NCBI GenBank assembly: GCA_002687715.1
Contig: NZBC01000191.1
Coordinates: forward strand, 1 to 39,291
DNA from: Planctomycetota bacterium
GTDB taxonomy: Bacteria; Planctomycetota; GCA-002687715
Reading direction: 5' to 3'
DNA: 39,291 bases
Part shown: positions 33,338-39,291 of the stretch, piece after piece
Numbering within the stretch: position 1 is the first letter of the stretch
Layout of the letters: each line of letters opens with the position of its first letter
The notes under the pieces: model-generated
Databases searched by the model: none
Seen by the model: only the letters and a program-made list of their open reading frames with translations
Told to the model about the DNA's origin: nothing
Made by a program: the position numbers and the translations under genes

Positions 33338-34522
33338 ATGGCCCAGAACGAATCCCCGTCCCGGCGCTCCTTCCTCGGCGCGACCGGTGCAGCGTTGATT
33401 GCGACGTCCGGTCTCGGTGCGCAGAGGCCGAAGGACGTCAAGGTGCGGCTGGCGGTCGCTGGCGGCGGGTTCGGCGCGCGTCATCACTGGCACGAGCACC
33501 CGCACTGCGCGGTGACCGCGGTGACCGACCTGGTGGCGGGCCGCCGGCAGGCGCTCGCGAAGGCGTACGATTGCGACCAGGTGTTCCCATCGCTCGAGCG
33601 GATGCTGGCGGAAGCGGCCGATACGTTCGACGCGGTCGCGGTGTTCACTGACGCGCCGAGTCACGCGAAACACACGTTGATGTGCCTGAACGCGGGGAAG
33701 CACGTGACCGTGGCGTGTCCGGTCGCGTTGACGCTGGAGGATTGCCAGAAGATCAAGGAGGCGAAAGAGAAGACGGGCCTCCGCTACATGATGCACGAGT
33801 CGAGCTGGTACCGGCAGCCGTGCATCGCGGCGCGAGAAGCGTACGCGAAAGGACAGTTCGGGCGGCTCGCGTTCTCGGAGGTCGAGTACTTCCATCCCGG
33901 CATCGGGGCCCGCTCCCACGGGCTGTCCTCCACGCGGGGCAAGCGGACGTGGCGGTGGGGCTTTCCGCCGATGCTCTATCCGACGCACGCGCTGGGTCTG
34001 CTGGTCGGTGTGACGGGCGAGCGCATCGTCAAGGTCTCGTGCGCGGGCCAGCTCGTCTCCAAGGATTTCCCGGCCGGCAAGGACAACGCGTATGGGAACC
34101 CGTTCGACAACGAGATCGCGCTCGGTCACACCGACCGCGGAAACATCTGCCGCTTCGGCGTGCTCTGGAACGTGGCCGGGCATGGCGAGCGCGGGCAGTG
34201 GCTGGGCGAGAAGATGTCGTGCTTCATGGCCGGATCGGGTGGCCAGCCTCGCGCGCGCCGTGGCGTCAGCGGACGTTGGCAGGCGTGGAACGTCCCCGAC
34301 TACTGGAAGACCGACCGTCTCCCGGAGTCCATGCGTCACAACAGCGGTCACGGCGGCAGCGCGTCGTTCCTGAGCGCCGAGTTCGTCGAGGCCCTCGTCG
34401 AGAAGCGAGAGCCGACGGTCGACGTCTACCAGTCCATCGCCATGACCGCCCCCGGCATCGTCGCCCACGATTCGGCGATGAAGGGAGGCGCACTGATGAA
34501 CGTGCCGAGCTTCGATCGGTAG
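33338..34522 (+). CDS. Gfo/Idh/MocA-family oxidoreductase, Tat-exported
   Basis: A 394-residue NAD(P)-binding dehydrogenase of the Gfo/Idh/MocA type with a GGAGGTGA ribosome site. The N-terminus SRRSFLGATGAALIA is a twin-arginine signal, so the folded enzyme with its bound cofactor is exported. The Rossmann fold begins VRLAVAGGGFGARHHWH (G-x-G-x-x-G-like), followed by DAVAVFTDAPSHAKHTLMCL, the usual HxxxxxxAL block, and AGKHVTVACPVALTLEDCQ (E-K-P replaced by A-C-P, so the family's EKP lysine is absent). LRYMMHESSWYRQPCIAARE corresponds to the substrate-domain start. Such exported relatives act on sugar derivatives. Loss of the EKP lysine makes ordinary dehydrogenase catalysis doubtful. It is monocistronic, converging with the next gene. 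Confidence 0.85.
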   Translation: MAQNESPSRRSFLGATGAALIATSGLGAQRPKDVKVRLAVAGGGFGARHHWHEHPHCAVTAVTDLVAGRRQALAKAYDCDQVFPSLERMLAEAADTFDAVAVFTDAPSHAKHTLMCLNAGKHVTVACPVALTLEDCQKIKEAKEKTGLRYMMHESSWYRQPCIAAREAYAKGQFGRLAFSEVEYFHPGIGARSHGLSSTRGKRTWRWGFPPMLYPTHALGLLVGVTGERIVKVSCAGQLVSKDFPAGKDNAYGNPFDNEIALGHTDRGNICRFGVLWNVAGHGERGQWLGEKMSCFMAGSGGQPRARRGVSGRWQAWNVPDYWKTDRLPESMRHNSGHGGSASFLSAEFVEALVEKREPTVDVYQSIAMTAPGIVAHDSAMKGGALMNVPSFDR

Positions 34523-34539
34523 GTCGCGCCACCCAAGAA

Positions 34540-34551
34540 CGTGACGTCACG
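34540..34551. repeat. Perfect 12-bp palindrome between convergent genes
   Basis: CGTGACGTCACG, nested inside a GTCGCG/CGCGAC pair (34523-34528 and 34550-34555), lies in the 63-bp gap between two convergent stops. It could be a bidirectional terminator-like structure; no T tract is present. Confidence 0.3.
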
Positions 34552-34585
34552 CGACCGACGAGCCGGCTGGACCGCCGGGAGTCGC

Positions 34586-35002
34586 TCACGTGGCGAGCAT
34601 GGAGAGCACCGACCGCGTGAGGCCGAAGAGCAGGAACAGCGCCAGCATCCCCTGGCCGGCCCGCAGGATGATCCGGCGGCGTCGGTTCATGCGGCAGCGC
34701 ACGTGACGTCGTACGGAGGGCGACCAGAAGAGACTGGAGACGGCCACCACGGCGTACGGCAGGACGATGAAGCCGAAGGGGTGGTGGCTGAAGGCGAGAC
34801 CCGGATCACCATGGGCCAGGTTGCGCGCGGACCGGGACAGGCCGCACCCCGGACAGTCATGGCCAGACACCGCCTTCAATTGGCACACGCCCACGCCGAT
34901 GCCGTCGGCGGGCATGAGTGCCGCGCCGACGAGGATGATGATGGAGACAGCCACCGACCAGCGGCCGAAGAAGACCTTGTAGGGTCGGAACCGTGAAGGC
35001 AT
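34586..35002 (-). CDS. DUF2752-family membrane protein
   Basis: A 138-residue membrane protein when started at ATG 35002; a start at 35071 would add 23 residues and cannot be excluded. DUF2752 signatures are clear: VCQLKAVSGHDCPGCGLSRS (the C-x-x-K-xx-x-G-x-x-CPGCG-x-(S/T)R block), then LAHGDPGLAFSHHPFGFIVL (HGD and the HP pair). Hydrophobic helices lie at SVAVSIIILVGAALM, FGFIVLPYAVVAVSSLFW and GMLALFLLFGLTRSVLSML. The conserved CPGCG suggests a metal- or thiol-related role; the family function is unknown. It follows the 80-residue membrane protein gene on the same strand and may be co-transcribed. Confidence 0.8.
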   Translation of the reverse strand: MPSRFRPYKVFFGRWSVAVSIIILVGAALMPADGIGVGVCQLKAVSGHDCPGCGLSRSARNLAHGDPGLAFSHHPFGFIVLPYAVVAVSSLFWSPSVRRHVRCRMNRRRRIILRAGQGMLALFLLFGLTRSVLSMLAT

Positions 35003-35100
35003 CCGCGAGACTGCATCACGGGGCACGAGACTCGCTCCGGGCGGAACACGGAACACGGAGCTCGGTGCCATCGGTGCATCCGGCTCCGGGCGCCCGGCCC

Positions 35101-35343
35101 CTATCCACCCATTCCACCTCCGGCGAAATTGCAGATCATGCTCAGAATCCAGCAACCAACATAGCCGCCCACGAGAAGGTTCTTCTTCGGGTTCTCGGAC
35201 TTCGTGAGTCCGAACCAGATGATCACGAACGGAATGCAGAGGCAGGCGAAGCCCAGGCCGACGGATTGTTTGAACGCTTCGATCAACAGAATGATCCAGA
35301 ACACGAGCGTGCCAAGACTGAACAGGTAGCCGAGAATCAGCAT
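35101..35343 (-). CDS. Small three-helix membrane protein (80 residues)
   Basis: A short gene inside a longer non-coding open frame. The ATG at 35343 follows an AAGGAG ribosome site at proper spacing and gives a compact hydrophobic protein. Helices are at about 2-24 (LGYLFSLGTLVFWIILLIEA), 28-47 (SVGLGFACLCIPFVIIWFGL) and 55-74 (NLLVGGYVGCWILSMICNF), with a short basic loop TKSENPKK between the second and third. The end is glycine-rich (AGGGMGG). It resembles small membrane proteins encoded beside DUF2752 genes (TM2- or dispanin-like in size), but no named family could be assigned. It is likely in an operon with the DUF2752 gene, 98 bp downstream or 29 bp if the longer start is used. Confidence 0.75.
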   Translation of the reverse strand: MLILGYLFSLGTLVFWIILLIEAFKQSVGLGFACLCIPFVIIWFGLTKSENPKKNLLVGGYVGCWILSMICNFAGGGMGG

Positions 35344-35465
35344 GAGGACTCCTTCACGACGCCGGGGAATCACGAGAGCATGACCGACCGAGACGCTACT
35401 AGTCCAGGTCGTGAACGTCAATCGCCGTCGGCCGGCTCTCTGAACATGGGCATCGGTGGCGGGCT

Positions 35466-36113
35466 CTACCGTCTGCGGAGAATCCACTCCGCGAGGAGCA
35501 GGTTGGTGATCCAACTCGACCAGGAGACGATCGCCATGCTCCGTTCGAAGCCGAGTGAGAGGCTCTGCAGGAGCGGCAGGTAGATGCGAATGGTCACGGC
35601 GGCGAGGGTGAGCGCATAGCTCCTGACCATCCACGCTCCGTGCCCCCCCGCCGCACCTTTGCGGAGGCGGAGATAGCCGATGAGCGTTGCCAGAAGCCAT
35701 GCCGTCGAGAGGGCGCCAAACCCCACGTGACCGACCCAACCGCCGGCAGAGAACGTCGCCAATCGCAACCCACCCACTCCACCGACCAGGACCCCCACCA
35801 GGTAGACCCGCCCGAGGGTCCGGTGGAGCGCCGGGCGTGCCGCTCGAAGTCCGGCCAGGAACTGAAAGGCACCGACTCCCAGCGCCGCGGCCCCTCCGAG
35901 AATGTGTGCGTACATGGCCCAGGGAGTGCGCAGGTACCTCGTCTTGAGTGCGGGGTCTCCAGCGCTGTCGACGAATACGAATGCCAGACCCCACACCGTC
36001 ACCGCGAGAGCGCAGAACGCCATGATGCCCCAGCCCGCTCGCCACGCGAGGCGACGACGGGACGCATTCGCCGGGGTGTCTCGCGTGGGTTCACGGGCCA
36101 TCAGGTCGACCAT
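35466..36113 (-). CDS. DUF2306-family membrane protein
   Basis: A 215-residue multi-pass membrane protein; starts at 36113 or 36101 are equally possible. The DUF2306 pattern is evident: YAHILGGAAALGVGAFQFL followed by ALHRTLGRVYLVGVLVGGV, then GFGALSTAWLLATLIGYLRL, and GAWMVRSYALTLAAVTIRIY. The histidines in YAHI, ALHR and GGHG fit the family's conserved positions, which some authors regard as possible haem or metal sites. Six helices can be drawn. The function of DUF2306 is not established. It diverges from nothing close: the next gene, on the same strand upstream, ends at 36162, leaving 48 bp. Confidence 0.85.
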   Translation of the reverse strand: MVDLMAREPTRDTPANASRRRLAWRAGWGIMAFCALAVTVWGLAFVFVDSAGDPALKTRYLRTPWAMYAHILGGAAALGVGAFQFLAGLRAARPALHRTLGRVYLVGVLVGGVGGLRLATFSAGGWVGHVGFGALSTAWLLATLIGYLRLRKGAAGGHGAWMVRSYALTLAAVTIRIYLPLLQSLSLGFERSMAIVSWSSWITNLLLAEWILRRR

Positions 36114-36161
36114 GGTACTCGGTAGAATCCAGTGGTCCCCGACACCCGTTGGTAGTCCGGG

Positions 36162-37550
36162 CTAGCGGCGAACATACCTCAGACGCTTCCAGTGAGTGAC
36201 CTTGCGGAGCATGTAGTCGTACCAGGAGATCGGGTCCTGGATGCCCTCACGCGTGAAGATGTGGTGCCAGGAACCGGGGGGTCCGTGAACCGACGGGAGG
36301 GACGGGTGGCGGTTCACGTTGTGCATGAACTCATGGAGGCAACCACCCGGCTCACGCGGCATTCGGCGGATCCCGGAGCGCTTGGGCAATCGTCCTCCGC
36401 GGTAGGGCAGGAGGAGGGGGCCGCCTCCGAAGGACTTGGCGATGCGGCCACCGTCCCAGACGAAGACCACGCCGTCGTGTCGGTAGACGACGTCCTTGTA
36501 CACCTTGTCGAGCGGAGGCGTGACCCGGCGCGGGTCGAGACGTCGCGTAGGGACCATGCCGAGATGGGTGTGCGCCACGAGACCGCTCACGGTCGCGTAG
36601 GGCAAGTCGATCCACGTCGTCTCCACACTGCAACGGCCGCGGGAGTACACATACACCGTGTCCATCGCCATCCGCCACGCGTCCTTGAAGACCTGAAGCT
36701 CCGTGTCGTCGAGCTCCTGGACATCGTGAACCGGCTCTCCGCCAATCTCTATCTCCGCATCGGTGCGGCGGATGATCAGCGCGGCAAACCTGAGCAACGT
36801 GTGCCCACGAGCGCGGGGAGGTAGTGGTCCGGAGATCGCGAGCTTCGCTTCGAGGAAGCTCCGGGCCCGCGCGTAGAGCACGTCGCCACCAGGCTGGTCG
36901 TACAGGTGCTCGGTCGTGTAGTCGTGCCAGTAACGTCGACCTCGTGAGGCCATGCGCTCGAGACCGGCGAGCGTGCTGGGGATGGTTCGGAGATAGGCGT
37001 CAGCCTGCTCGTAGAACGCATGTGACTTCGCGCGATCCCCCGCCAGATACGCCGCGTCGCCTCTGGCCATGATCCGCTTGAACTCACGAGAGTTCCCGCG
37101 CCCGCCGGCGCCTGGAAGCGGCCGCTCGTTGATCGCCTTCTTCACCGCGGCGAGACGGTCCGCACCGTTCGCGCCCAGCTCGCAGGCCAGGACAAGCGTC
37201 TCCTCCGCCGTGGCGAGGAAGCCCGTGTCGACGTACTCGATCGCGAGTGCGACGAGATGCTGCGCGAGGGCTGCGCGCAGACGTCGCCGCCGATGCGTCG
37301 CCGAACCATCGGCCGGTTTCATCAGGGTGCGCACCATGGAGGTCAGCCGGCGCCGAGCCTCCCGCTTCTTCGTCATTCGTGCGCAGCGGGCCGCCTCCGC
37401 ATACCACGCGGCGGGCCGGCTTCGCTCCCCCGCCCGCCTGGCCACCTCGGCCTTGCCGAGGAAGAGCAGACACCGATCTTCCTGGGCCCCCGAAAGAGAG
37501 GTCAGGAAGGATGAGACCAAGAGAGACAGTCCGACTCGCCACCACGCCAT
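36162..37550 (-). CDS. Secreted protein with HExxH motif, family not recognised
   Basis: A 462-residue exported protein. The ATG at 37550 follows GAGGAG and starts a signal peptide (VGLSLLVSSFLTSLSGAQ). The first 200 residues are helical and arginine-rich with TPR-like repeats (CLLFLGKAEVARRAGE, AWYAEAARCARMTKKREARR, DAAYLAGDRAKSHAFYEQAD). The middle (about 230-370) is mixed alpha/beta with WIDLPYATVSGLVAHTHLG. Near residue 415 is GGCLHEFMHNVNRHP, a perfect HExxH zinc-protease motif in a secreted setting. A downstream third ligand was not identified with certainty; candidates are His in SWHHIF and the tyrosine/aspartate in ISWYDYM. I do not recognise the family. A metallopeptidase is the leading guess. 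The gene lies 48 bp before the DUF2306 gene and could be co-transcribed. Confidence 0.7.
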   Translation of the reverse strand: MAWWRVGLSLLVSSFLTSLSGAQEDRCLLFLGKAEVARRAGERSRPAAWYAEAARCARMTKKREARRRLTSMVRTLMKPADGSATHRRRRLRAALAQHLVALAIEYVDTGFLATAEETLVLACELGANGADRLAAVKKAINERPLPGAGGRGNSREFKRIMARGDAAYLAGDRAKSHAFYEQADAYLRTIPSTLAGLERMASRGRRYWHDYTTEHLYDQPGGDVLYARARSFLEAKLAISGPLPPRARGHTLLRFAALIIRRTDAEIEIGGEPVHDVQELDDTELQVFKDAWRMAMDTVYVYSRGRCSVETTWIDLPYATVSGLVAHTHLGMVPTRRLDPRRVTPPLDKVYKDVVYRHDGVVFVWDGGRIAKSFGGGPLLLPYRGGRLPKRSGIRRMPREPGGCLHEFMHNVNRHPSLPSVHGPPGSWHHIFTREGIQDPISWYDYMLRKVTHWKRLRYVRR

Positions 37551-37655
37551 GAGACACTCCTCTGTGACGTTCCTACCCGACCAGTTGGCGGCAGTCCCAG
37601 AGGTGTCACCAAATCCCTGACTCCGTCGTCGAGGTCACGCCGGGACTAACGGGAC

Positions 37656-38714
37656 TCACTTGAGGACCTGGCGGTAGACGCGCAGGAAGTTGCCACCCAT
37701 CAGCTTGAGCAGGTCAGGCCTCGTCACGCCCCGCTGGTGCAAACGCTCCACCACCGACATCCAGCGGCGCGGGGCATCCAGCACTCCGTCAGCCTTGCGA
37801 TCGCGAGCCTGGCGCCCATCGAGGTAGCCGTCCGAGCTGAAGCCGACGTGCCCGACGCCTCCGACCCGGATCATGTGCAGGACGTGGGTGACATAGTCGT
37901 CGACCGTGGCGGGTCGACGACGGCGGAGATACGGCACGTAGGCCATGACGCCCACCACGCCGCCGGTCGCGGCGATGGCCCGCACCTCCCGGTCCGTCAT
38001 GTTCCGGTCGTAGGGGGCAATCGGCAACTCGTTCTCCAGCACCTCCGCGGACGCGGTGTGGTTGGCCAGCACCGGGACGCCCCTGGTCTGAGCGATGCGG
38101 CACACGTCGAGCACCGTCTGCTCGTTGCAGTGGGAGACGTCGACGATCATCCCCAGGCGGATCGCCTCGAGGACCACGCGACGCCCGAGGCGAGTGAGGC
38201 CTCCCTCCTGGGTGCTGCCGCCGCCCAGTCTCTCGGCCGCGGACTGGTTGCCGTCACCCGCCCCGTACTGGACCATGAAGATCCGCAGTCCCTTGGCGTA
38301 CCAGCCACGAAGCCGGTCGATCTTGCCGAGGAGCGGGAAGTGCGTCTGGCTGTAGAGGAGGACACCGAACTCCCGTCCCGCAAGACAGAGTTCGATGTCC
38401 TTCCGGCTTCGGATGAGACGAGCCCCCGAATACCGCCCGCCCTCCAGCGCGGCCCGCTCACGCTCCAGGTGCTTGGTCGAGTGGATCGTGAGCGTCCCGA
38501 TGTCGATCCCGGTCGCGGCCTTGACGGAAGGACGTTTCTCTTTCCGTCCGAAGTGGGGCTGACCCAGCCCGGTTGGTGAGTAGTAGTTGACCAACCCATC
38601 GACTACGGACGCATCGCGGAACAGCGCTTTCACGTCGAGAGCCGCGGGTGGCTGGGCCAGGACCGGCAGGGCGGTCACGAGGAGGAACGAGATGGCGGTC
38701 AGGTAGAGCTTCAC
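37656..38714 (-). CDS. Peptidase M19 (membrane dipeptidase)-like secreted protein
   Basis: A 352-residue protein of the renal-dipeptidase family M19, which cleaves dipeptides with a two-zinc site. GTG at 38714 is chosen because it starts the signal peptide (LYLTAISFLLVTALPVLA); the TTG at 38759 would overlap the preceding gene's end. The family core is good: GGLTRLGRRVVLEAIRLGM, IVDVSHCNEQTVLDV, VPVLANHTASAEVL, MTDREVRAIAATGGVVGVM and VGHVGFSSDGYLDG, carrying two histidine ligands and the late aspartate. However, the N-terminal DGHxD block, which gives the first two zinc ligands, reads VVDGLVNYYS, and the usual LTxxHxE-like ligand region is MVQYGAGDGN. The two-zinc site is therefore probably incomplete. 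It may be a binding protein, or use another site. Confidence 0.85.
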   Translation of the reverse strand: MKLYLTAISFLLVTALPVLAQPPAALDVKALFRDASVVDGLVNYYSPTGLGQPHFGRKEKRPSVKAATGIDIGTLTIHSTKHLERERAALEGGRYSGARLIRSRKDIELCLAGREFGVLLYSQTHFPLLGKIDRLRGWYAKGLRIFMVQYGAGDGNQSAAERLGGGSTQEGGLTRLGRRVVLEAIRLGMIVDVSHCNEQTVLDVCRIAQTRGVPVLANHTASAEVLENELPIAPYDRNMTDREVRAIAATGGVVGVMAYVPYLRRRRPATVDDYVTHVLHMIRVGGVGHVGFSSDGYLDGRQARDRKADGVLDAPRRWMSVVERLHQRGVTRPDLLKLMGGNFLRVYRQVLK

Positions 38715-38748
38715 GGGTCGACTCGCTCGAAGGTTCGACGTAGTGGGG

Positions 38749-39291
38749 CTATTGCGCAATGACGCGAGTCGGCTGGGAGAGGACGAACCCGTCGCCCGAT
38801 GTGGGGTCCAGTACCGCGAACTGGACAGACACCGACAGCGGAGCCGAGAAGCTCAGCGGAAGCGTCATGTTCGAGAAGGGAGGACTGGACGAGAACAAGT
38901 TGAACCACGTCCCCCAGCTCGGGTCAGCGAGGTCGATGTTGAGGATCTGCCCGCCGAGCGTCGTGACCGCGGTGGAGTTGCTCGACACCAGGGGCGAGAG
39001 ACCGTAGGCGAGGTCCCAGGGCATCCCCGAGACCGTGCTGTTCAGGTTGAGGCCGACCAGTGAATTCGTGGTCACGTTCGCGATCGCGGGGCTCGTCGCC
39101 GTTCCCTGGGCACCGTCGACGTTCATGTCCGCCGCAGGCTGGTTCGTCTGGTACAGGATCGTGCTGCCGCCGCCCACCTGGAGGTTCCACGTAGCGGTAA
39201 TCTCCGCGGCGGTGAGCGCACGGCTGTAGACCCGGAACTCGTCCATGATCGCACCCGGCGCAAGTCCGGCACCGTTGGAGTACCCGCCGAC
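38749..39291 (-). CDS. LamG-domain secreted protein, C-terminal part, cut by window edge
   Basis: The frame is open to the right edge (at least 180 residues in the window) and ends with a TAG at 38749. It opens GAGLAPGAIMDEFRVYSRAL, the closing strand of a LamG/concanavalin A-like domain, followed by TAAEITATWNLQVGGG. Then comes a C-terminal beta-rich module with ILYQTNQPAADMNVDGAQ, SLVGLNLNS, ILNIDLADPSWGTWFN and an ending SQPTRVIAQ. The ATG inside the window is an internal methionine of the LamG domain, not the start. It is probably a secreted surface protein like the one at 15965-17086. The signal peptide lies outside the window. Confidence 0.8.
   Translation of the reverse strand, partial: VGGYSNGAGLAPGAIMDEFRVYSRALTAAEITATWNLQVGGGSTILYQTNQPAADMNVDGAQGTATSPAIANVTTNSLVGLNLNSTVSGMPWDLAYGLSPLVSSNSTAVTTLGGQILNIDLADPSWGTWFNLFSSSPPFSNMTLPLSFSAPLSVSVQFAVLDPTSGDGFVLSQPTRVIAQ

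Noticed and set aside
1..39291. CRISPR array, riboswitch, defence island, biosynthetic cluster or phage
   Set aside because: No spaced direct repeats, cas or restriction genes, megasynthase, capsid or terminase genes were seen. The only mobile signals are the edge transposase and the half-tRNA.

Overview
The window is GC-rich DNA from a free-living, heterotrophic, Gram-negative-type bacterium, most probably a planctomycete (Planctomycetota). The reasons are two secreted sulfatases, a membrane Ser/Thr kinase fused to a formylglycine-generating-enzyme (SUMF1) fold, a Tat-exported Gfo/Idh/MocA protein, sortilin-like BNR propeller proteins, and several large secreted proteins (FG-GAP, LamG, SBBP) that share a C-terminal beta-rich module ending in short hydrophobic strands such as ITLLP or VTLVP. 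The assignment rests on gene content only; no rRNA or intact tRNA is present.

Layout, left to right. 1-215: 5' end of an IS transposase, running off the left edge. 322-3105: membrane-anchored protein with carboxypeptidase-regulatory-like repeats. 3310-3661: serpin pseudogene. 3688-5603: two-gene operon for a GMC oxidoreductase and its small partner. 5702-6812: rearrangement scar made of two opposed fragments of secreted proteins and a 3' half of a tRNA. 7184-10408: secreted trypsin-like protease with lamin-tail domains. 10417-12067: hairpin, possible carbonic anhydrase remnant, exported VOC protein and an uncharacterised conserved protein. 12260-13813: FAH-fold enzyme predicted to be a lipoprotein. 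13850-14350: kinase pseudogene. 14530-17086: two secreted structural or adhesive proteins. 17164-20148: two divergently transcribed sulfatases. 20198-21548: VOC protein and an alpha-galactosidase (GH27) pseudogene. 21608-30000: two sortilin-like BNR proteins flanking the kinase-SUMF1 gene. 30020-31675: FG-GAP protein. 31911-34522: serine hydrolase lipoprotein, a second SUMF1 fragment and a Gfo/Idh/MocA protein. 34586-36113: small membrane proteins (DUF2752, an 80-residue protein, DUF2306). 36162-38714: secreted HExxH protein and an M19 dipeptidase homologue. 38749-39291: C-terminus of a LamG protein, open at the right edge.

Most genes stand alone with their own spacing and many neighbours face opposite ways, so the window is not one pathway operon. 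The common theme is envelope and extracellular work: desulfation, proteolysis, peptide and sugar-derivative turnover, and binding by propeller and LamG proteins. The clearest co-transcribed pair is GMC oxidoreductase plus partner.

The most unusual property is the density of dead or truncated genes in otherwise single-copy coding DNA: serpin, SBBP propeller, a secreted C-terminal module, half a tRNA, a kinase with its DFG aspartate lost, GH27 alpha-galactosidase and a SUMF1 C-terminus. No coherent new defence, secretion or biosynthetic system could be demonstrated. The best candidates for new biology are the kinase-SUMF1 receptor between two paralogous BNR proteins, the exported FAH and VOC enzymes, the HExxH secreted protein, and the M19 homologue lacking its HxD metal ligands.
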